A stretch of DNA of 64,000 nucleotides, taken from assembly GCF_002242805.1 (NCBI RefSeq), contig NZ_MCGQ01000007.1:496001-560000 (forward strand), in the 5' to 3' direction. This document shows, in pieces, positions 37,234 to 48,262 of this stretch (position 1 is the stretch's first letter; the number at the start of each line of letters is the position of its first letter). Made by a program: the position numbers and the translations under genes. The notes under the pieces are model-generated. The model was given only the letters and a program-made list of their open reading frames with translations. It did not search any database and was not told the origin of the DNA. Source of the stretch: Streptomyces diastatochromogenes. Its GTDB lineage: Bacteria; Actinomycetota; Actinomycetes; Streptomycetales; Streptomycetaceae.

Positions 37234-37734
37234 CTATTCCGCCCGGAGCGCCTGCACCTGCGGCAACTGCACCTGACAGGTCGACACGCAGATGCTGCAG
37301 TCGGTGTGGCAGGTACTGCAGGGCGAATGGCAGCTCGTGCAATTGGGGTCCCAGTCGTCCGCGCGCTCCATGCGCAGCCGGGCGCGTCTCCCGATACGCA
37401 GGCGTCCGGACTCCGCGGATGGTGTGGGCGTGCCGTGGACGTCGGCGACGTTCTCCTCCCGGCGCCGCACGAGGGTGGCGTCCGCCCGCACCCAGAGCAC
37501 CGTGCCGCCGAACGGCATGACCTGTGCGGGAGCCTCCTCCGCGTGGAGGATGTCCGCCCTGGGGATCCTGATGCTCTGGGACAGGTCGTAGAGGCTCGGG
37601 TACAGCTCGACGTGTTCGTTGCCGTCCGTGGACCCGACGTACCCGAAGAAGACCCTGGCCGTCGTCCCATGCCTGCGCAGGTTCCGCAGCAGCGGATGCT
37701 CCTCGATCGGGACGCCCGTGTTCTTGCCCGCCAT
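37234..37734 (-). CDS. Cysteine-heptad protein, unknown function
   Basis: A 166-residue protein I cannot assign. Residues 1-100 look like a beta-rich domain (ARVFFGYVGS, HVELYPSLYDLSQSIRI, VMPFGGTVLWVRADA). Near the C-terminus seven cysteines stand at 132, 135, 139, 142, 146, 149 and 153, alternating 3 and 4 residues, i.e. an exact heptad (CxxCxxx)3C with interleaved His136 and His143. This could place all cysteines on one helix face, bind several metals or clusters, or be a modification target. The start ATG (37734) has AGGAGG. First gene of the cassette with the GRDP-like and methyltransferase genes. Confidence 0.85.
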   Translation of the reverse strand: MAGKNTGVPIEEHPLLRNLRRHGTTARVFFGYVGSTDGNEHVELYPSLYDLSQSIRIPRADILHAEEAPAQVMPFGGTVLWVRADATLVRRREENVADVHGTPTPSAESGRLRIGRRARLRMERADDWDPNCTSCHSPCSTCHTDCSICVSTCQVQLPQVQALRAE

Positions 37735-37835
37735 GGTGCCTCCTGGCTCGTGTGCATGGATCTCGAAGCTACGAGCCCGTGGAGCCGGAGCGTTTGTGCC
37801 GTCGCCGACACATCATGCGTCCGGCGTAGAACGGC

Positions 37836-38237
37836 TCACGCCCCCAGCTCACACCACACGTACTTGCCCCGGTTGCCGAACCTGGCCGACGGCTGCCAGC
37901 CCCAGTAGTCCGCACAAGCCTTGACCAGGCCCAGCCCTCGCCCCTCCTCCACCTCACCCACCAGCGTCAACGGCCGTGGCGGTTCCGGCGGCGCGGGATC
38001 CGTGTCCCAGGCCCCGATCCAGACCACCCCCTCCGGGGAGCGGCGGACCCTGAGGGCAGCGGGCCCCTTGGTGTGGCGTACGGCGTTGGAGACCAGCTCG
38101 GTGGCGAGCAGCTCCGCTGTGTCCACGAGTCCGATCAGGCCGTGGAGGGTGAGGATCAGACGCAGGGTGCGGCGGCAGACGGTGACGGCTCTGAGGTCGT
38201 TGGGGATGTAGAGGGTGTAGTCCCAGGTTTCGGGCAT
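37836..38237 (-). CDS. HATPase anti-sigma-factor-like protein
   Basis: A 133-residue GHKL ATPase-fold protein of the RsbW/SpoIIAB-like type that is abundant in Streptomyces. The N box is ELVSNAVRHTKGPA and the G box is EEGRGLGLVKACAD. It may bind a sigma factor or anti-anti-sigma partner. It is divergent from the DUF5753 regulator; an ATPase-like gene beside a WhiJ-type regulator and a DUF397 gene is a recurrent streptomycete arrangement. Confidence 0.9.
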   Translation of the reverse strand: MPETWDYTLYIPNDLRAVTVCRRTLRLILTLHGLIGLVDTAELLATELVSNAVRHTKGPAALRVRRSPEGVVWIGAWDTDPAPPEPPRPLTLVGEVEEGRGLGLVKACADYWGWQPSARFGNRGKYVWCELGA

Positions 38238-38280
38238 GCGACAACTCCGTCTCGCTGTGTGTGCGTTACGTCACCGACGG

Positions 38281-38294
38281 TAGATCTAAATCTA
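38281..38294. promoter_or_regulatory. AT-rich palindrome between ATPase and regulator genes
   Basis: TAGAT-CTAA-ATCTA has perfect 5-base arms and is strikingly AT-rich for this genome. It lies between two divergent genes, 43 bp from one start and 75 bp from the other, where an operator of the helix-turn-helix regulator would be expected. Confidence 0.5.
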
Positions 38295-38368
38295 GGGACG
38301 CAGCAAGCCGGTCGCGTAATCTGACGCCGAACGAGTCGCACCTACAGGGGCGTTAGGAGGACCAGTCG

Positions 38369-39205
38369 ATGGTGAAGAGGCGCGAACCAACGGCACGCCA
38401 GATGCGGCTGGCAACTGAACTGCGCAGACTTCGCGAGGCTGCGGGTCTCAACTCCCGCCAGGCAGCCGCGTTGCTCGGCGTGGGCCCCGCCCAGATCACC
38501 CATATCGAGTCCGCGCTCGCGGGCGTGAGCGAGCAGCGACTCCGCCGCCTCGCCTCCCACTACGCCTGTACTCACGAGGAGTTCATCGACGCCCTGGTCG
38601 CGATGGCCACGGATCGGACGCGCGGCTGGTGGGAGGAGTACCGGAGCCAACTGCCCACGTCGTTCCTGGACCTCTCCGAGTTGGAGCACCACGCCCGGTT
38701 CCTACGTCACGTGGCAATCCTGTACGTGCCCGGCCTACTGCAGACGGAGGACTACTCGCGTGCCGTCTTCTCGTCCAGGCTGCCGGAACTGACCGGCGAA
38801 GAACTTGAGTTGCGCATCCAGCACCGAAAGGAGCGCCAGGAGTTCACCATCCCGTACGAAGCGGTGATCCACGAGGCGGCACTTCGGATCAGAGTCAGCG
38901 ACCGCGCCACCTCAAAGGCTCAACTCATCCGGCTTCTTGAGCTCTCCGAAGCGGACCACATCACCTTGCGCGTCATCCCCTTTGACCTGGACGGATTCGC
39001 CACAGCCTCAAGCACGATGACGTACGTGGGTGGACCCCTGCCCAAGCTGGACACAGTGGTACGGGACGCGCCTCACGGCTCAATCCTTATCGATTCCGAG
39101 GCCCAGCTGAACACTTATCGAACGCGCTTCCGTACGGTGGAGGCAGTATCACTCGAACCGGACCAGTCCCGTGACTTCATCCACCGGCTGACAAACGACC
39201 TGTGA
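38369..39205 (+). CDS. WhiJ-type XRE regulator with DUF5753
   Basis: A 278-residue regulator: XRE helix-turn-helix at residues 13-68 (LRRLREAAGLNSRQAAALLG, then QITHIESALAG) and a DUF5753 domain from about 95 to the end, with ILYVPGLLQTEDYSRAVF and DRATSKAQLIRLLEL. WhiJ and its paralogues are of this type and act with a small DUF397 protein to repress development or secondary metabolism. The ATG at 38369 follows AGGAGG. The DUF397 gene follows directly. Confidence 0.94.
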   Translation: MVKRREPTARQMRLATELRRLREAAGLNSRQAAALLGVGPAQITHIESALAGVSEQRLRRLASHYACTHEEFIDALVAMATDRTRGWWEEYRSQLPTSFLDLSELEHHARFLRHVAILYVPGLLQTEDYSRAVFSSRLPELTGEELELRIQHRKERQEFTIPYEAVIHEAALRIRVSDRATSKAQLIRLLELSEADHITLRVIPFDLDGFATASSTMTYVGGPLPKLDTVVRDAPHGSILIDSEAQLNTYRTRFRTVEAVSLEPDQSRDFIHRLTNDL

Positions 39206-39213
39206 GGCACCCT

Positions 39214-39390
39214 ATGGACAACTGGCGAAAGTCGTCCTACTCGGGCGAGGGCGACGGCAACGAGTGCGTGGAGATCGCAACCTCCCCCACCCACACCGCC
39301 GTCCGCGACTCAAAGGCCCCGGCCAACGCAACCCTCACCTTCCCGGCCGAAGCATTCACCCCCTTCATCAACGCCCTGAAAGGCACCTGA
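39214..39390 (+). CDS. DUF397 protein
   Basis: A 58-residue DUF397 protein with the family marks WRKSSYSG, NECVEIA, AVRDSK and FTPFINALK. DUF397 proteins are thought to oppose the neighbouring WhiJ-type regulator, in the manner of an antidote or ligand. The ATG at 39214 has GAGG upstream; a GTG at 39202 would overlap the regulator's stop. The NTPase gene begins immediately after its stop. Confidence 0.92.
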   Translation: MDNWRKSSYSGEGDGNECVEIATSPTHTAVRDSKAPANATLTFPAEAFTPFINALKGT

Positions 39391-39924
39391 GTGGCAGAAT
39401 TACTCCTCATCGGAGGACGAGCCGGCGTCGGCAAGACAACCGTGGCCTGGGAAGTCTCGGCCTTGCTGCGCTCCGCCACTGTCCCCCACGCCGTCATCGA
39501 CGGTGACTTCATGGGGTCGGTGCACCCGGCCCCCGAGGGAGACCCTCACCGCTCGGAGATCACCGAAAGCAATCTCACCGCGGTGTGGTCGAACTACTCC
39601 CGGCGCGGCTACCGCAGGCTGATCTACACGAACACCCTCAGCGTGCTGCCAGAGGTAACCGGCATGTTCGAGCGGGCCATGGGGAGCGGGGTGAGGATCG
39701 TAAGGGTGCTGCTCACGGCCACCGATGCCACGGCCCACGAGCGGCTGGTGCGCCGGGAACTCGGGTCGGAGCTGGAGAGTGAGCTGGCAGGCAGTGCCCG
39801 TAAGGCCCGTCTGCTGGACCAGGAGGCCGCTGCGGACGCTTTGCGGATCGCGACGGACGGCAGGTCGGTCGTGGACATCGCACACGAGGTGGTGTCCACG
39901 ACCGGCTGGACCGACCGCCGGTGA
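39391..39924 (+). CDS. P-loop NTPase/kinase with TTA codon
   Basis: A 177-residue P-loop protein resembling small nucleotide or antibiotic kinases. The Walker A motif GGRAGVGKTT is at residues 8-17, and VIDGDF follows like a substrate Asp loop. The GTG start (39391) directly abuts the DUF397 stop, so it belongs to that operon. Codon 4 is TTA (39400-39402), the rare leucine codon read only by the bldA tRNA in Streptomyces. Translation should therefore be development-dependent. Substrate unknown. Confidence 0.87.
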   Translation: MAELLLIGGRAGVGKTTVAWEVSALLRSATVPHAVIDGDFMGSVHPAPEGDPHRSEITESNLTAVWSNYSRRGYRRLIYTNTLSVLPEVTGMFERAMGSGVRIVRVLLTATDATAHERLVRRELGSELESELAGSARKARLLDQEAAADALRIATDGRSVVDIAHEVVSTTGWTDRR

Positions 39925-39935
39925 TCCTCAGCGCC

Positions 39936-41783
<1,848 letters not shown>

Positions 41784-41967
41784 GAGCGGCAGCCTACGAT
41801 CCAACGCCCCTCGAAACCGCCCTCCGCTTGCCCGAATTCGGAAATTCCCACCGGGGTACGAAGCTCTACGACGCCCCGGATCATCAACTCGGCGGGTGTC
41901 ACACACGCTGGCCCGGCGGTGTCTTCATGTCAGACAGGCCGACAGGCCACCGGACAAGGAGAACCGC

Positions 41968-42534
41968 ATGACACCGCGTATTCCGAAGGCCGAGCTTCCC
42001 ACCGAGCTGAAGGAGAACATGATCAAGCAGCTCGGTGCCGTGCCCGAGCCCGTCGAGGTGGCGTTCAACAACCCCGCCCTCGCCCTGGCCAACCTGGAGT
42101 TCGGGGCCAGGGTGGCCGAGTGGGACGCGGCCGACGCGAGCCTCAAGTCGTTCGCGCACATGGCCGTCGCGGCGCAGGTCGGCTGCAGCTGGTGCCTCGA
42201 CATCGGCTACTTCCAGGCGCAGAACCAGCACCTGGACCTGCCCAAGGCGAGCCAGGTGCCGCGCTGGCGGGAGTCGGACGTGTTCACGCCGCTGGAGCGG
42301 GACGTGATGGAGTACGCCGAGGCCATGACGAACACGCCGACGACCGTCACCGACGAGCAGTCGGCGAGCCTGCTGGACCGGCTCGGCCCGGCGGCGCTGG
42401 TCGAGCTGACCGTGTTCATCGCCTTCGCCAACTTCGCTACCAGGACCAACACGGCGCACGGGATCACGTCGCAGGGCTACTCCGACGCGTGCGAGATCCC
42501 CCTGGCCGCGCGATCCGCGAACTCCGGCGCATGA
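41968..42534 (+). CDS. Carboxymuconolactone decarboxylase/AhpD-like protein
   Basis: A 188-residue AhpD-like protein with the redox CxxC pair in GCSWCLDIGY and helical fold. Members reduce peroxides or act as decarboxylases. It lies directly before an ECF41 sigma gene, overlapping it by 4 bp (ATGA). Carboxymuconolactone decarboxylase genes are among the typical partners and targets of ECF41 sigma factors, so this is probably autoregulated by that sigma factor. Confidence 0.93.
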   Translation: MTPRIPKAELPTELKENMIKQLGAVPEPVEVAFNNPALALANLEFGARVAEWDAADASLKSFAHMAVAAQVGCSWCLDIGYFQAQNQHLDLPKASQVPRWRESDVFTPLERDVMEYAEAMTNTPTTVTDEQSASLLDRLGPAALVELTVFIAFANFATRTNTAHGITSQGYSDACEIPLAARSANSGA

Positions 42535-43397
42535 CCGAGGACCCGTTCGTCGCCCATCGCGGCCTGTTGTTCACCGTCGCCTACGAGATGCTCGGGTCGG
42601 CGGCCGACGCGGAGGACGTGCTGCAGGAGTCCTGGCTGCGGTGGGCCGACGTCGACCACACACAGGTGCGTGACCCGCGGTCGTACCTCGTCCGGACCGT
42701 CACCCGGCAGGCGCTCAACCGGCTGCGCACGTTGTCGCGCAGCCGCGAGGACTACGTGGGCGAGTGGCTGCCGGAACCGCTGCTGACCAGCCCCGATGTC
42801 GCCGAGGACGTCGAACTCGCGGAGAGCGTCTCGATCGCGATGCTCACCGTGCTGGAGACACTCGCGCCGACCGAGCGGGCGGTCTTCGTGCTCCGCGAGG
42901 TCTTCGAGCTGTCGTACGGCGAGATCGCCGAGGCCGTCGGGAAGTCCGCGGCCGCGGTGCGGCAGATCGCGCGCCGGGCCCGCGAGCACGTGGCGGCCCG
43001 GCGGCCGCGGGTGGAGGTGGGCCGGTCGGAGCAGCAGGCGGTGGTGGACCGGTTCCTGGCCGCGTTGCGCACCGGACAGCTCAAGGAGCTGATGGAGGTC
43101 ATGGCGCCGGACGTGGTCCTGATCACCGACGGGGGCGGGCTCGTGGCCGCCGCACTGGCTCCCCTCCACGGGGTCGAACTCGTGGCGCAGGTGCTCGCGG
43201 GCGCGCACCGGAAGGTGGCCGCGTTCGAGACGACGGCGGTGTGGCTCAACGGCGCTCCCGCGGGCCGGCTCGACTTCGACGGCGAGCCGTCCACGGTGAG
43301 CCTCACGGTGGAGAACGGGCGGATCACCCGCATCTACGTGGTGCGCAACCCACGGAAACTGACCCGCCTCAACGAGCCGTCCGCACTCACCCGGTAG
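42531..43397 (+). CDS. ECF41 RNA polymerase sigma factor with SnoaL domain
   Basis: A 288-residue sigma factor of the ECF41 (SigJ-like) group. Regions 2 and 4 (DAEDVLQESWLRW; LSYGEIAEAVGKSAAAVRQI) occupy residues 1-170, the linker has the hallmark WLPEP, and the C-terminal SnoaL-like domain has DGGG and NPRKL close to the end, as ECF41 factors do. The domain acts as a built-in regulator instead of an anti-sigma factor. It is translationally coupled to the AhpD-like gene. Confidence 0.95.
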   Translation: MTEDPFVAHRGLLFTVAYEMLGSAADAEDVLQESWLRWADVDHTQVRDPRSYLVRTVTRQALNRLRTLSRSREDYVGEWLPEPLLTSPDVAEDVELAESVSIAMLTVLETLAPTERAVFVLREVFELSYGEIAEAVGKSAAAVRQIARRAREHVAARRPRVEVGRSEQQAVVDRFLAALRTGQLKELMEVMAPDVVLITDGGGLVAAALAPLHGVELVAQVLAGAHRKVAAFETTAVWLNGAPAGRLDFDGEPSTVSLTVENGRITRIYVVRNPRKLTRLNEPSALTR

Positions 43398-43462
43398 GCC
43401 GCACAACGCTACGTGACGCACCCCACCCCGCAGTCCCGTTCAAACTCCGTTAACAATGGACT

Positions 43463-44452
43463 GTGATCTCACCGGTCTCCTCGATGCCCCGGAGCGCCCA
43501 CCGGCCCAGGCCGGAGGCGACTCCCTACGTCGACCTCACCCGTTCCGAGTGGAGCGCGCTGCGCGACAAGACTCCGCTGCCGCTCACCGCCGAAGAGGTC
43601 GAGAAGGTGCGCGGCCTCGGCGACGTCATCGACCTCGACGAGGTGCGGGACATCTATCTCCCGCTCTCCCGCCTTCTCAACCTCTACGTCGGCGCCACGG
43701 ACGGGCTCAGAAGCGCCTTGAACACGTTCCTGGGCGAGCAGGGCTCCCAGTCCGGCACGCCCTTCGTGATAGGGATCGCCGGATCCGTGGCGTGCGGCAA
43801 GTCGACCGTGGCCCGTCTGCTCCAGGCCCTCCTGTCCCGTTGGCCCGAGCACCCGCGCGTGGAGCGGGTCACAACCGACGGCTTCCTGCTGCCGACCAAG
43901 GAGCTCCAGGCCCGCGGACTGATGTCGCGGAAAGGATTCCCCGAGTCGTACGACCGCCGGGCACTGACCCGGTTCGTCGCCGACATCAAGGCCGGAAAGG
44001 ACGAGGTCACCGCACCCGTTTACTCCCACCTCATCTACGACATCGTCCCGGACGAGAAGCTCGTCGTACGCCGGCCCGACATCCTGATCGTCGAGGGCCT
44101 GAACGTCCTTCAGCCCGCCCTCCCCGGCAAGGACGGCCGCACCCGCGTCGGCCTCGCCGACTACTTCGACTTCAGCGTGTACGTCGACGCGAACGCCGAC
44201 GACGTCGAGAGCTGGTACCTCAACCGCTTCAAGAAGCTGCGCCAGACCGCCTTCCAGGACCCGTCCTCGTACTTCCGCAAGTACACCCAGGTCTCCGAGG
44301 AGGAGGCCCTCGACTACGCCCGCACCCAGTGGCGGACGATCAACAAGCCCAACCTGGTGGAGAACATCGCCCCCACCCGCGGCCGCGCCACCCTGGTGGT
44401 GCGCAAGGGCCCGGACCACAAGGTGCAACGCCTCCGCCTCCGCAAGCTGTAG
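43463..44452 (+). CDS. coaA: Type I pantothenate kinase
   Basis: CoaA phosphorylates pantothenate, the first and controlled step of CoA synthesis. The 329-residue protein has Walker [13 protein letters not shown], the substrate segment [11 protein letters not shown] and KGFPESYDR, and ends in LRLRKL. The GTG at 43463 is used; the first 20 residues are variable in the family. It is followed by the DUF389 gene 22 bp later. Confidence 0.97.
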   Translation: MISPVSSMPRSAHRPRPEATPYVDLTRSEWSALRDKTPLPLTAEEVEKVRGLGDVIDLDEVRDIYLPLSRLLNLYVGATDGLRSALNTFLGEQGSQSGTPFVIGIAGSVACGKSTVARLLQALLSRWPEHPRVERVTTDGFLLPTKELQARGLMSRKGFPESYDRRALTRFVADIKAGKDEVTAPVYSHLIYDIVPDEKLVVRRPDILIVEGLNVLQPALPGKDGRTRVGLADYFDFSVYVDANADDVESWYLNRFKKLRQTAFQDPSSYFRKYTQVSEEEALDYARTQWRTINKPNLVENIAPTRGRATLVVRKGPDHKVQRLRLRKL

Positions 44453-44474
44453 GAGGGCCTGTTAAAAAGGCGCC

Positions 44475-45422
44475 ATGCTGCATCTGCGCCTGATCACCCC
44501 GTCCGAGACGACCGACGAGGTGGTGCGGCTGATCGAGAACACGGTCGGCACCGCACACCTCGTCGTCGTACCGGGCGCTGCCCGCAACCCCGTCGGCGAC
44601 GTGGTGATGTGCGACGTCGCCCGCGAGGCGGGCGACGAACTCATCGCCGGACTGCGGCGGCTGGGCCTGGACGAGACCGGTTCGATCGCCGTGGAGAACA
44701 TCGACCTCTCGCTGTCCCGGCGGGCCGACAAGGCGGAGGACGAGGCGCCGGGCGAGGGCGCGGACGCGGTCCTGTGGGAGGGGCTGACCGACGCGACCCA
44801 CGAGGAGTCGACCCTGTCGTACACCTACGTCGCCTTCATCACACTGGCCACGATGATCGCCGCCTGCGGTGTGGTGCTGGACAACGCGATCCTGATCGTG
44901 GGCGCGATGGCGGTGGGGCCGGAGTTCGGTCCGCTGGCCGGCATCTCCACGGCCCTGGTGCAGCGCCACCCACGCCTCGCGCTGCGCTCCCTGACCGCGC
45001 TGCTCGTGGGCTTCGCGGTGGCGATGGCGGTGACGGTCGGCTTCAGCCTGTTCATGGACGCCCTCGGGCTGTTCCACCGGTCCGACCTGGAGGGCAAGCG
45101 CCCCAACACCGCGTTCGTGTACGCCCCCGACGCCTTCTCGTTCATCGTCGCGGTCCTGGCCGGCATCGCCGGCACGCTGTCCCTGACCTCCGCCAAGTCG
45201 GGCGCGCTGGTGGGCGTGGCCATCTCGGTGACGACGGTCCCGGCCGCCGCCAACGCGGCCGTCGCCCTCGCCTACGGCGACACGGAACAGACGGCCGGCT
45301 CGACGGTCCAGCTCCTGCTGAACCTGCTGGGCATCGTCCTCGCGGGCACCCTCACCCTGCTGGCCCAGAAGTGGTTCTGGGCCAGACACAGGGAACAGAG
45401 GGAACAGAGGGCGGCGCTCTAA
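44475..45422 (+). CDS. DUF389 membrane protein
   Basis: A 315-residue DUF389 (TIGR00341-like) protein. A soluble ferredoxin-like N-terminus of about 90 residues ([20 protein letters not shown]) precedes about six membrane helices, with the family motif [21 protein letters not shown] in the second. Function is unknown; a transport or signalling role is guessed. It converges on glmM, overlapping its stop by 4 bp. Confidence 0.92.
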   Translation: MLHLRLITPSETTDEVVRLIENTVGTAHLVVVPGAARNPVGDVVMCDVAREAGDELIAGLRRLGLDETGSIAVENIDLSLSRRADKAEDEAPGEGADAVLWEGLTDATHEESTLSYTYVAFITLATMIAACGVVLDNAILIVGAMAVGPEFGPLAGISTALVQRHPRLALRSLTALLVGFAVAMAVTVGFSLFMDALGLFHRSDLEGKRPNTAFVYAPDAFSFIVAVLAGIAGTLSLTSAKSGALVGVAISVTTVPAAANAAVALAYGDTEQTAGSTVQLLLNLLGIVLAGTLTLLAQKWFWARHREQREQRAAL

Positions 45423-46777
45423 CCGAGGGCGGACTTCACGGCGTCGGCCAGCCGCCCGGCCACCGACCGGGCCTGGTCGATATCCGCCGCCTCGACCATC
45501 ACGCGCACCAGCGGCTCCGTACCCGAGGAACGCAGCAGCACCCGCCCGGTCGACCCCAGCTCCCGCTCCGCCTCGGTGACGGCGGCGGCCAGGTCGGCGG
45601 ACGTCTTCACCCGGGACTTGTCCACATCCGGCACGTTGATGAGGACCTGCGGCAGCCGCTCCATGACCGCGGCCAGCTCCCGCAGCGAACGACCCGTCTC
45701 CGCCACCCGCGCCGCCAGCAGCAGCCCGGTCAGCGTGCCGTCACCGGTGGTCGCGTGGTCGAGGATGATCACGTGCCCGGACTGCTCACCGCCCAGGGCG
45801 TACCCGTGCTGCTTCATCTCCTCCAGCACGTACCGGTCGCCCACGGCGGTCTGCACCAGCCGGATCCCCGCCCGCTCCATCGCCAGCTTGAAGCCCAGGT
45901 TGGACATCACGGTCGCGACCACGGTGTCGGAGCGCAGCTCGGAGCGCTCCCGCAGCGCCAGCGCGAGCACGGCCAGGATCTGGTCGCCGTCCACCTCCTC
46001 GCCGGTGTGGTCCACGGCCAGGCAGCGGTCGGCGTCACCGTCGTGCGCGATACCGAAGGCCGCACCGTGCTCGATCACGGCGGCCTTCAGCTTGTCCAGG
46101 TGGGTGGAGCCGCAGCCGTCGTTGATGTTGAGCCCGTCCGGCTCGGCACCGATCGTGACGACCTGGGCGCCGGCCCGCGAGAACACCTCCGGCGAGACCC
46201 CCGCGGCCGCGCCGTGCGCCTCGTCCAGGACGATCTTCAGCCCGTCGAGACGGTTCGGCAGCGCCGCCAGCAGATGGGCGATGTACTGCTCGAAGCCCTC
46301 GTCGTACGACCGCACACGCCCGACCCCGGCACCGGTGGGCCGCTCCCAGGGCTCGCCGTGGCGGTGGGACTCGTACACGGCCTCGATCTTGTCCTCGAGC
46401 TCGTCGGCGAGTTTGTGACCACCGCGGGCGAAGAACTTGATGCCGTTGTCCGGCATGGCGTTGTGGCTGGCGGAGAGCATCACGCCCAGGTCGGCGCCGA
46501 GCGCGCCGGTCAGGTACGCCACCGCCGGCGTCGGCAGGACGCCCACGGTCAGCACGTCCACGCCCGCGCTGGCCAGGCCCGCGACCACGGCCGCCTGCAG
46601 GAACTCCCCGGACGCACGCGGGTCCCGTCCGACCACCGCCGTCGGCCTGTGGCCCTCGAAGGTGCCCGCCTCGGCCAGCACATGCGCCGCCGCCACGGAC
46701 AGGGCGAGCGCCATCTCGGCCGTCAGGTCCGCGTTGGCGACACCGCGCACGCCGTCCGTGCCGAAGAGTCGTCCCAC
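45419..46777 (-). CDS. glmM: Phosphoglucosamine mutase
   Basis: GlmM converts glucosamine-6-phosphate to the 1-phosphate for UDP-GlcNAc synthesis. The 452-residue product has the phosphoserine loop [11 protein letters not shown] with Ser104, the metal-binding DGDADR and the phosphate-binding [13 protein letters not shown]. The ATG at 46777 starts [12 protein letters not shown]. It lies after rpsI on the same strand, but a strong terminator separates them. Confidence 0.98.
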   Translation of the reverse strand: MGRLFGTDGVRGVANADLTAEMALALSVAAAHVLAEAGTFEGHRPTAVVGRDPRASGEFLQAAVVAGLASAGVDVLTVGVLPTPAVAYLTGALGADLGVMLSASHNAMPDNGIKFFARGGHKLADELEDKIEAVYESHRHGEPWERPTGAGVGRVRSYDEGFEQYIAHLLAALPNRLDGLKIVLDEAHGAAAGVSPEVFSRAGAQVVTIGAEPDGLNINDGCGSTHLDKLKAAVIEHGAAFGIAHDGDADRCLAVDHTGEEVDGDQILAVLALALRERSELRSDTVVATVMSNLGFKLAMERAGIRLVQTAVGDRYVLEEMKQHGYALGGEQSGHVIILDHATTGDGTLTGLLLAARVAETGRSLRELAAVMERLPQVLINVPDVDKSRVKTSADLAAAVTEAERELGSTGRVLLRSSGTEPLVRVMVEAADIDQARSVAGRLADAVKSALG

Positions 46778-46890
46778 TTGTCCTCCAGAGGAAGCGTCAT
46801 TGCTGCCGGGAATGATGGCAGGCGGCTGAAGATCCGATCACACCAGCCTTTGAGCGTCTTGTGTCGTTATACGCCCTGGGCTGGGATAAA

Positions 46891-46933
46891 CGAACGCCCC
46901 GACGGCACATGTGGCGTGCCGCCGGGGCGTTCG
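46891..46933. terminator. Terminator after rpsI
   Basis: An 18-bp stem with one mismatch (46891-46908 with 46916-46933) and 7-nt loop, 24 bp after the rpsI stop. It should end the rplM-rpsI transcript. Confidence 0.9.
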
Positions 46934-46956
46934 GAGTACGAGCAGGCAGCTGCTGA

Positions 46957-47478
46957 TTAGCGCTTGCTGTACTGCGGGGCCTTGCGGGCCTTCTTCAGAC
47001 CGGCCTTCTTGCGCTCGACCGCACGGTCGTCGCGCTTGAGGAAGCCGGCCTTCTTGAGCGGGCCGCGGTTGTTGTCGACGTCGGCCTCGTTCAGCGCACG
47101 GGCGACACCGAGACGGAGCGCACCGGCCTGACCGGAGACACCGCCACCCGCGATGCGGGCGATGACGTCGTAACGGCCGTCGAGCTCGAGCACCTTGAAG
47201 GGCTCGTTGACTTCCTGCTGGTGCACCTTGTTCGGGAAGTAGTCCTCGAGGGTGCGACCGTTGATCTTCCACTTGCCGGTGCCCGGAACGATCCGGACGC
47301 GGGCGATGGCGTTCTTGCGACGACCCAGGCCGGCGGCCGGCTGGGGCTCGCCGAAGCGGGAAGCCAGGGACTCCGAGGTGTACTCACCCTCGACGGGGAC
47401 CTCGGACTCGGTGGTGTAGCTGTCGATGTCGACGAGCTCGGTCTCTTCGAGCGGCTGCTCGGCAGTGGTCTCGGCCAC
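46957..47478 (-). CDS. rpsI: Ribosomal protein S9
   Basis: S9 of the small subunit, whose C-terminal tail touches P-site tRNA. The product is 173 residues, with an acidic N-terminal extension of about 45 residues ([17 protein letters not shown]) typical of actinobacteria, the core [15 protein letters not shown] and the universal end PQYSKR. It follows rplM by 42 bp in the usual rplM-rpsI operon. Confidence 0.98.
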   Translation of the reverse strand: MAETTAEQPLEETELVDIDSYTTESEVPVEGEYTSESLASRFGEPQPAAGLGRRKNAIARVRIVPGTGKWKINGRTLEDYFPNKVHQQEVNEPFKVLELDGRYDVIARIAGGGVSGQAGALRLGVARALNEADVDNNRGPLKKAGFLKRDDRAVERKKAGLKKARKAPQYSKR

Positions 47479-47520
47479 GATTCTCCTCAGATTCTCTTCA
47501 GTCTTAGGGGGTGGCCGGAC

Positions 47521-47964
47521 TTACTGCGCGACCTGGGTGATCTCGAACGGCACCGGCTGCTGGGCAGCGTGCGGGTGCTGGTCACCCTTGTAGACCTTCA
47601 GCTTCGAGAGCATCTGACGGCCCAGCGTGTTCTTGGGGAGCATGCCCTTGACGGCCTTCTCGATGGCCTTCTCGGGGTTCTTGTCGAGCAGCTCGTCGTA
47701 GCGGACGGAGCGCAGACCACCCGGGTAGCCGGAGTGGCGGTACGCCATCTTCTGGGTCCGCTTGTTGCCGGACAGGTGCACCTTGTCGGCGTTGATGATG
47801 ATGACGAAGTCACCGGTGTCGACGTGGGGCGCGTAGATCGGCTTGTGCTTGCCCCGCAGGATGGAGGCGGCGGTGCTGGCGAGACGACCCAGGACAACGT
47901 CCTGAGCGTCGATGACGTGCCACTGGCGCGTCACATCGCCGGGCTTGGGGCTGTACGTACGCAC
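47521..47964 (-). CDS. rplM: Ribosomal protein L13
   Basis: L13 is an early-assembling large-subunit protein. The 147 residues contain the family signature [15 protein letters not shown] and [16 protein letters not shown]. First gene of the rplM-rpsI operon; the 298-bp gap upstream should hold its promoter. Confidence 0.98.
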   Translation of the reverse strand: MRTYSPKPGDVTRQWHVIDAQDVVLGRLASTAASILRGKHKPIYAPHVDTGDFVIIINADKVHLSGNKRTQKMAYRHSGYPGGLRSVRYDELLDKNPEKAIEKAVKGMLPKNTLGRQMLSKLKVYKGDQHPHAAQQPVPFEITQVAQ

Positions 47965-48262
47965 GGTTCGTAGCCTTCGCTTCGAGTGAATGGTCCTGAA
48001 CAGGTCACCGAAACGATCACGACAGCCCTGACCGCACCGCGGTGACGCAAACCGCGTGCTGATCGCTGGTCATCGGCCCGGTGGACCGGTGTAAGGGCCC
48101 GTCCCGTGAGAATGAGCAAGCCAATACACAACGAAGAAGCAGAATACCTGGGCGCCCCCGGCAGGGTCAAAACGAGGCTCTTCCCCCTCATGTCGAGGGA
48201 CAAACGAGGCATGCCGACCGACGCGCTCCAGCACCCCCCGGCCCCCGTCTAAGATGCGCCCC
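47965..48262. other. Intergenic region between rplM and a divergent membrane protein gene
   Basis: This 298-bp gap has no gene I can support. It must contain the promoter of rplM-rpsI. I see no recognisable riboswitch or ribosomal leader consensus; a GC-rich CGGCCCGGTGGACCGGT segment at 48076-48092 could fold weakly. Confidence 0.5.

Noticed and set aside
47965..48262. Ribosomal protein leader (L13 type) or riboswitch before rplM
   Set aside because: No consensus leader structure could be recognised by eye; only weak GC-rich folding is visible.
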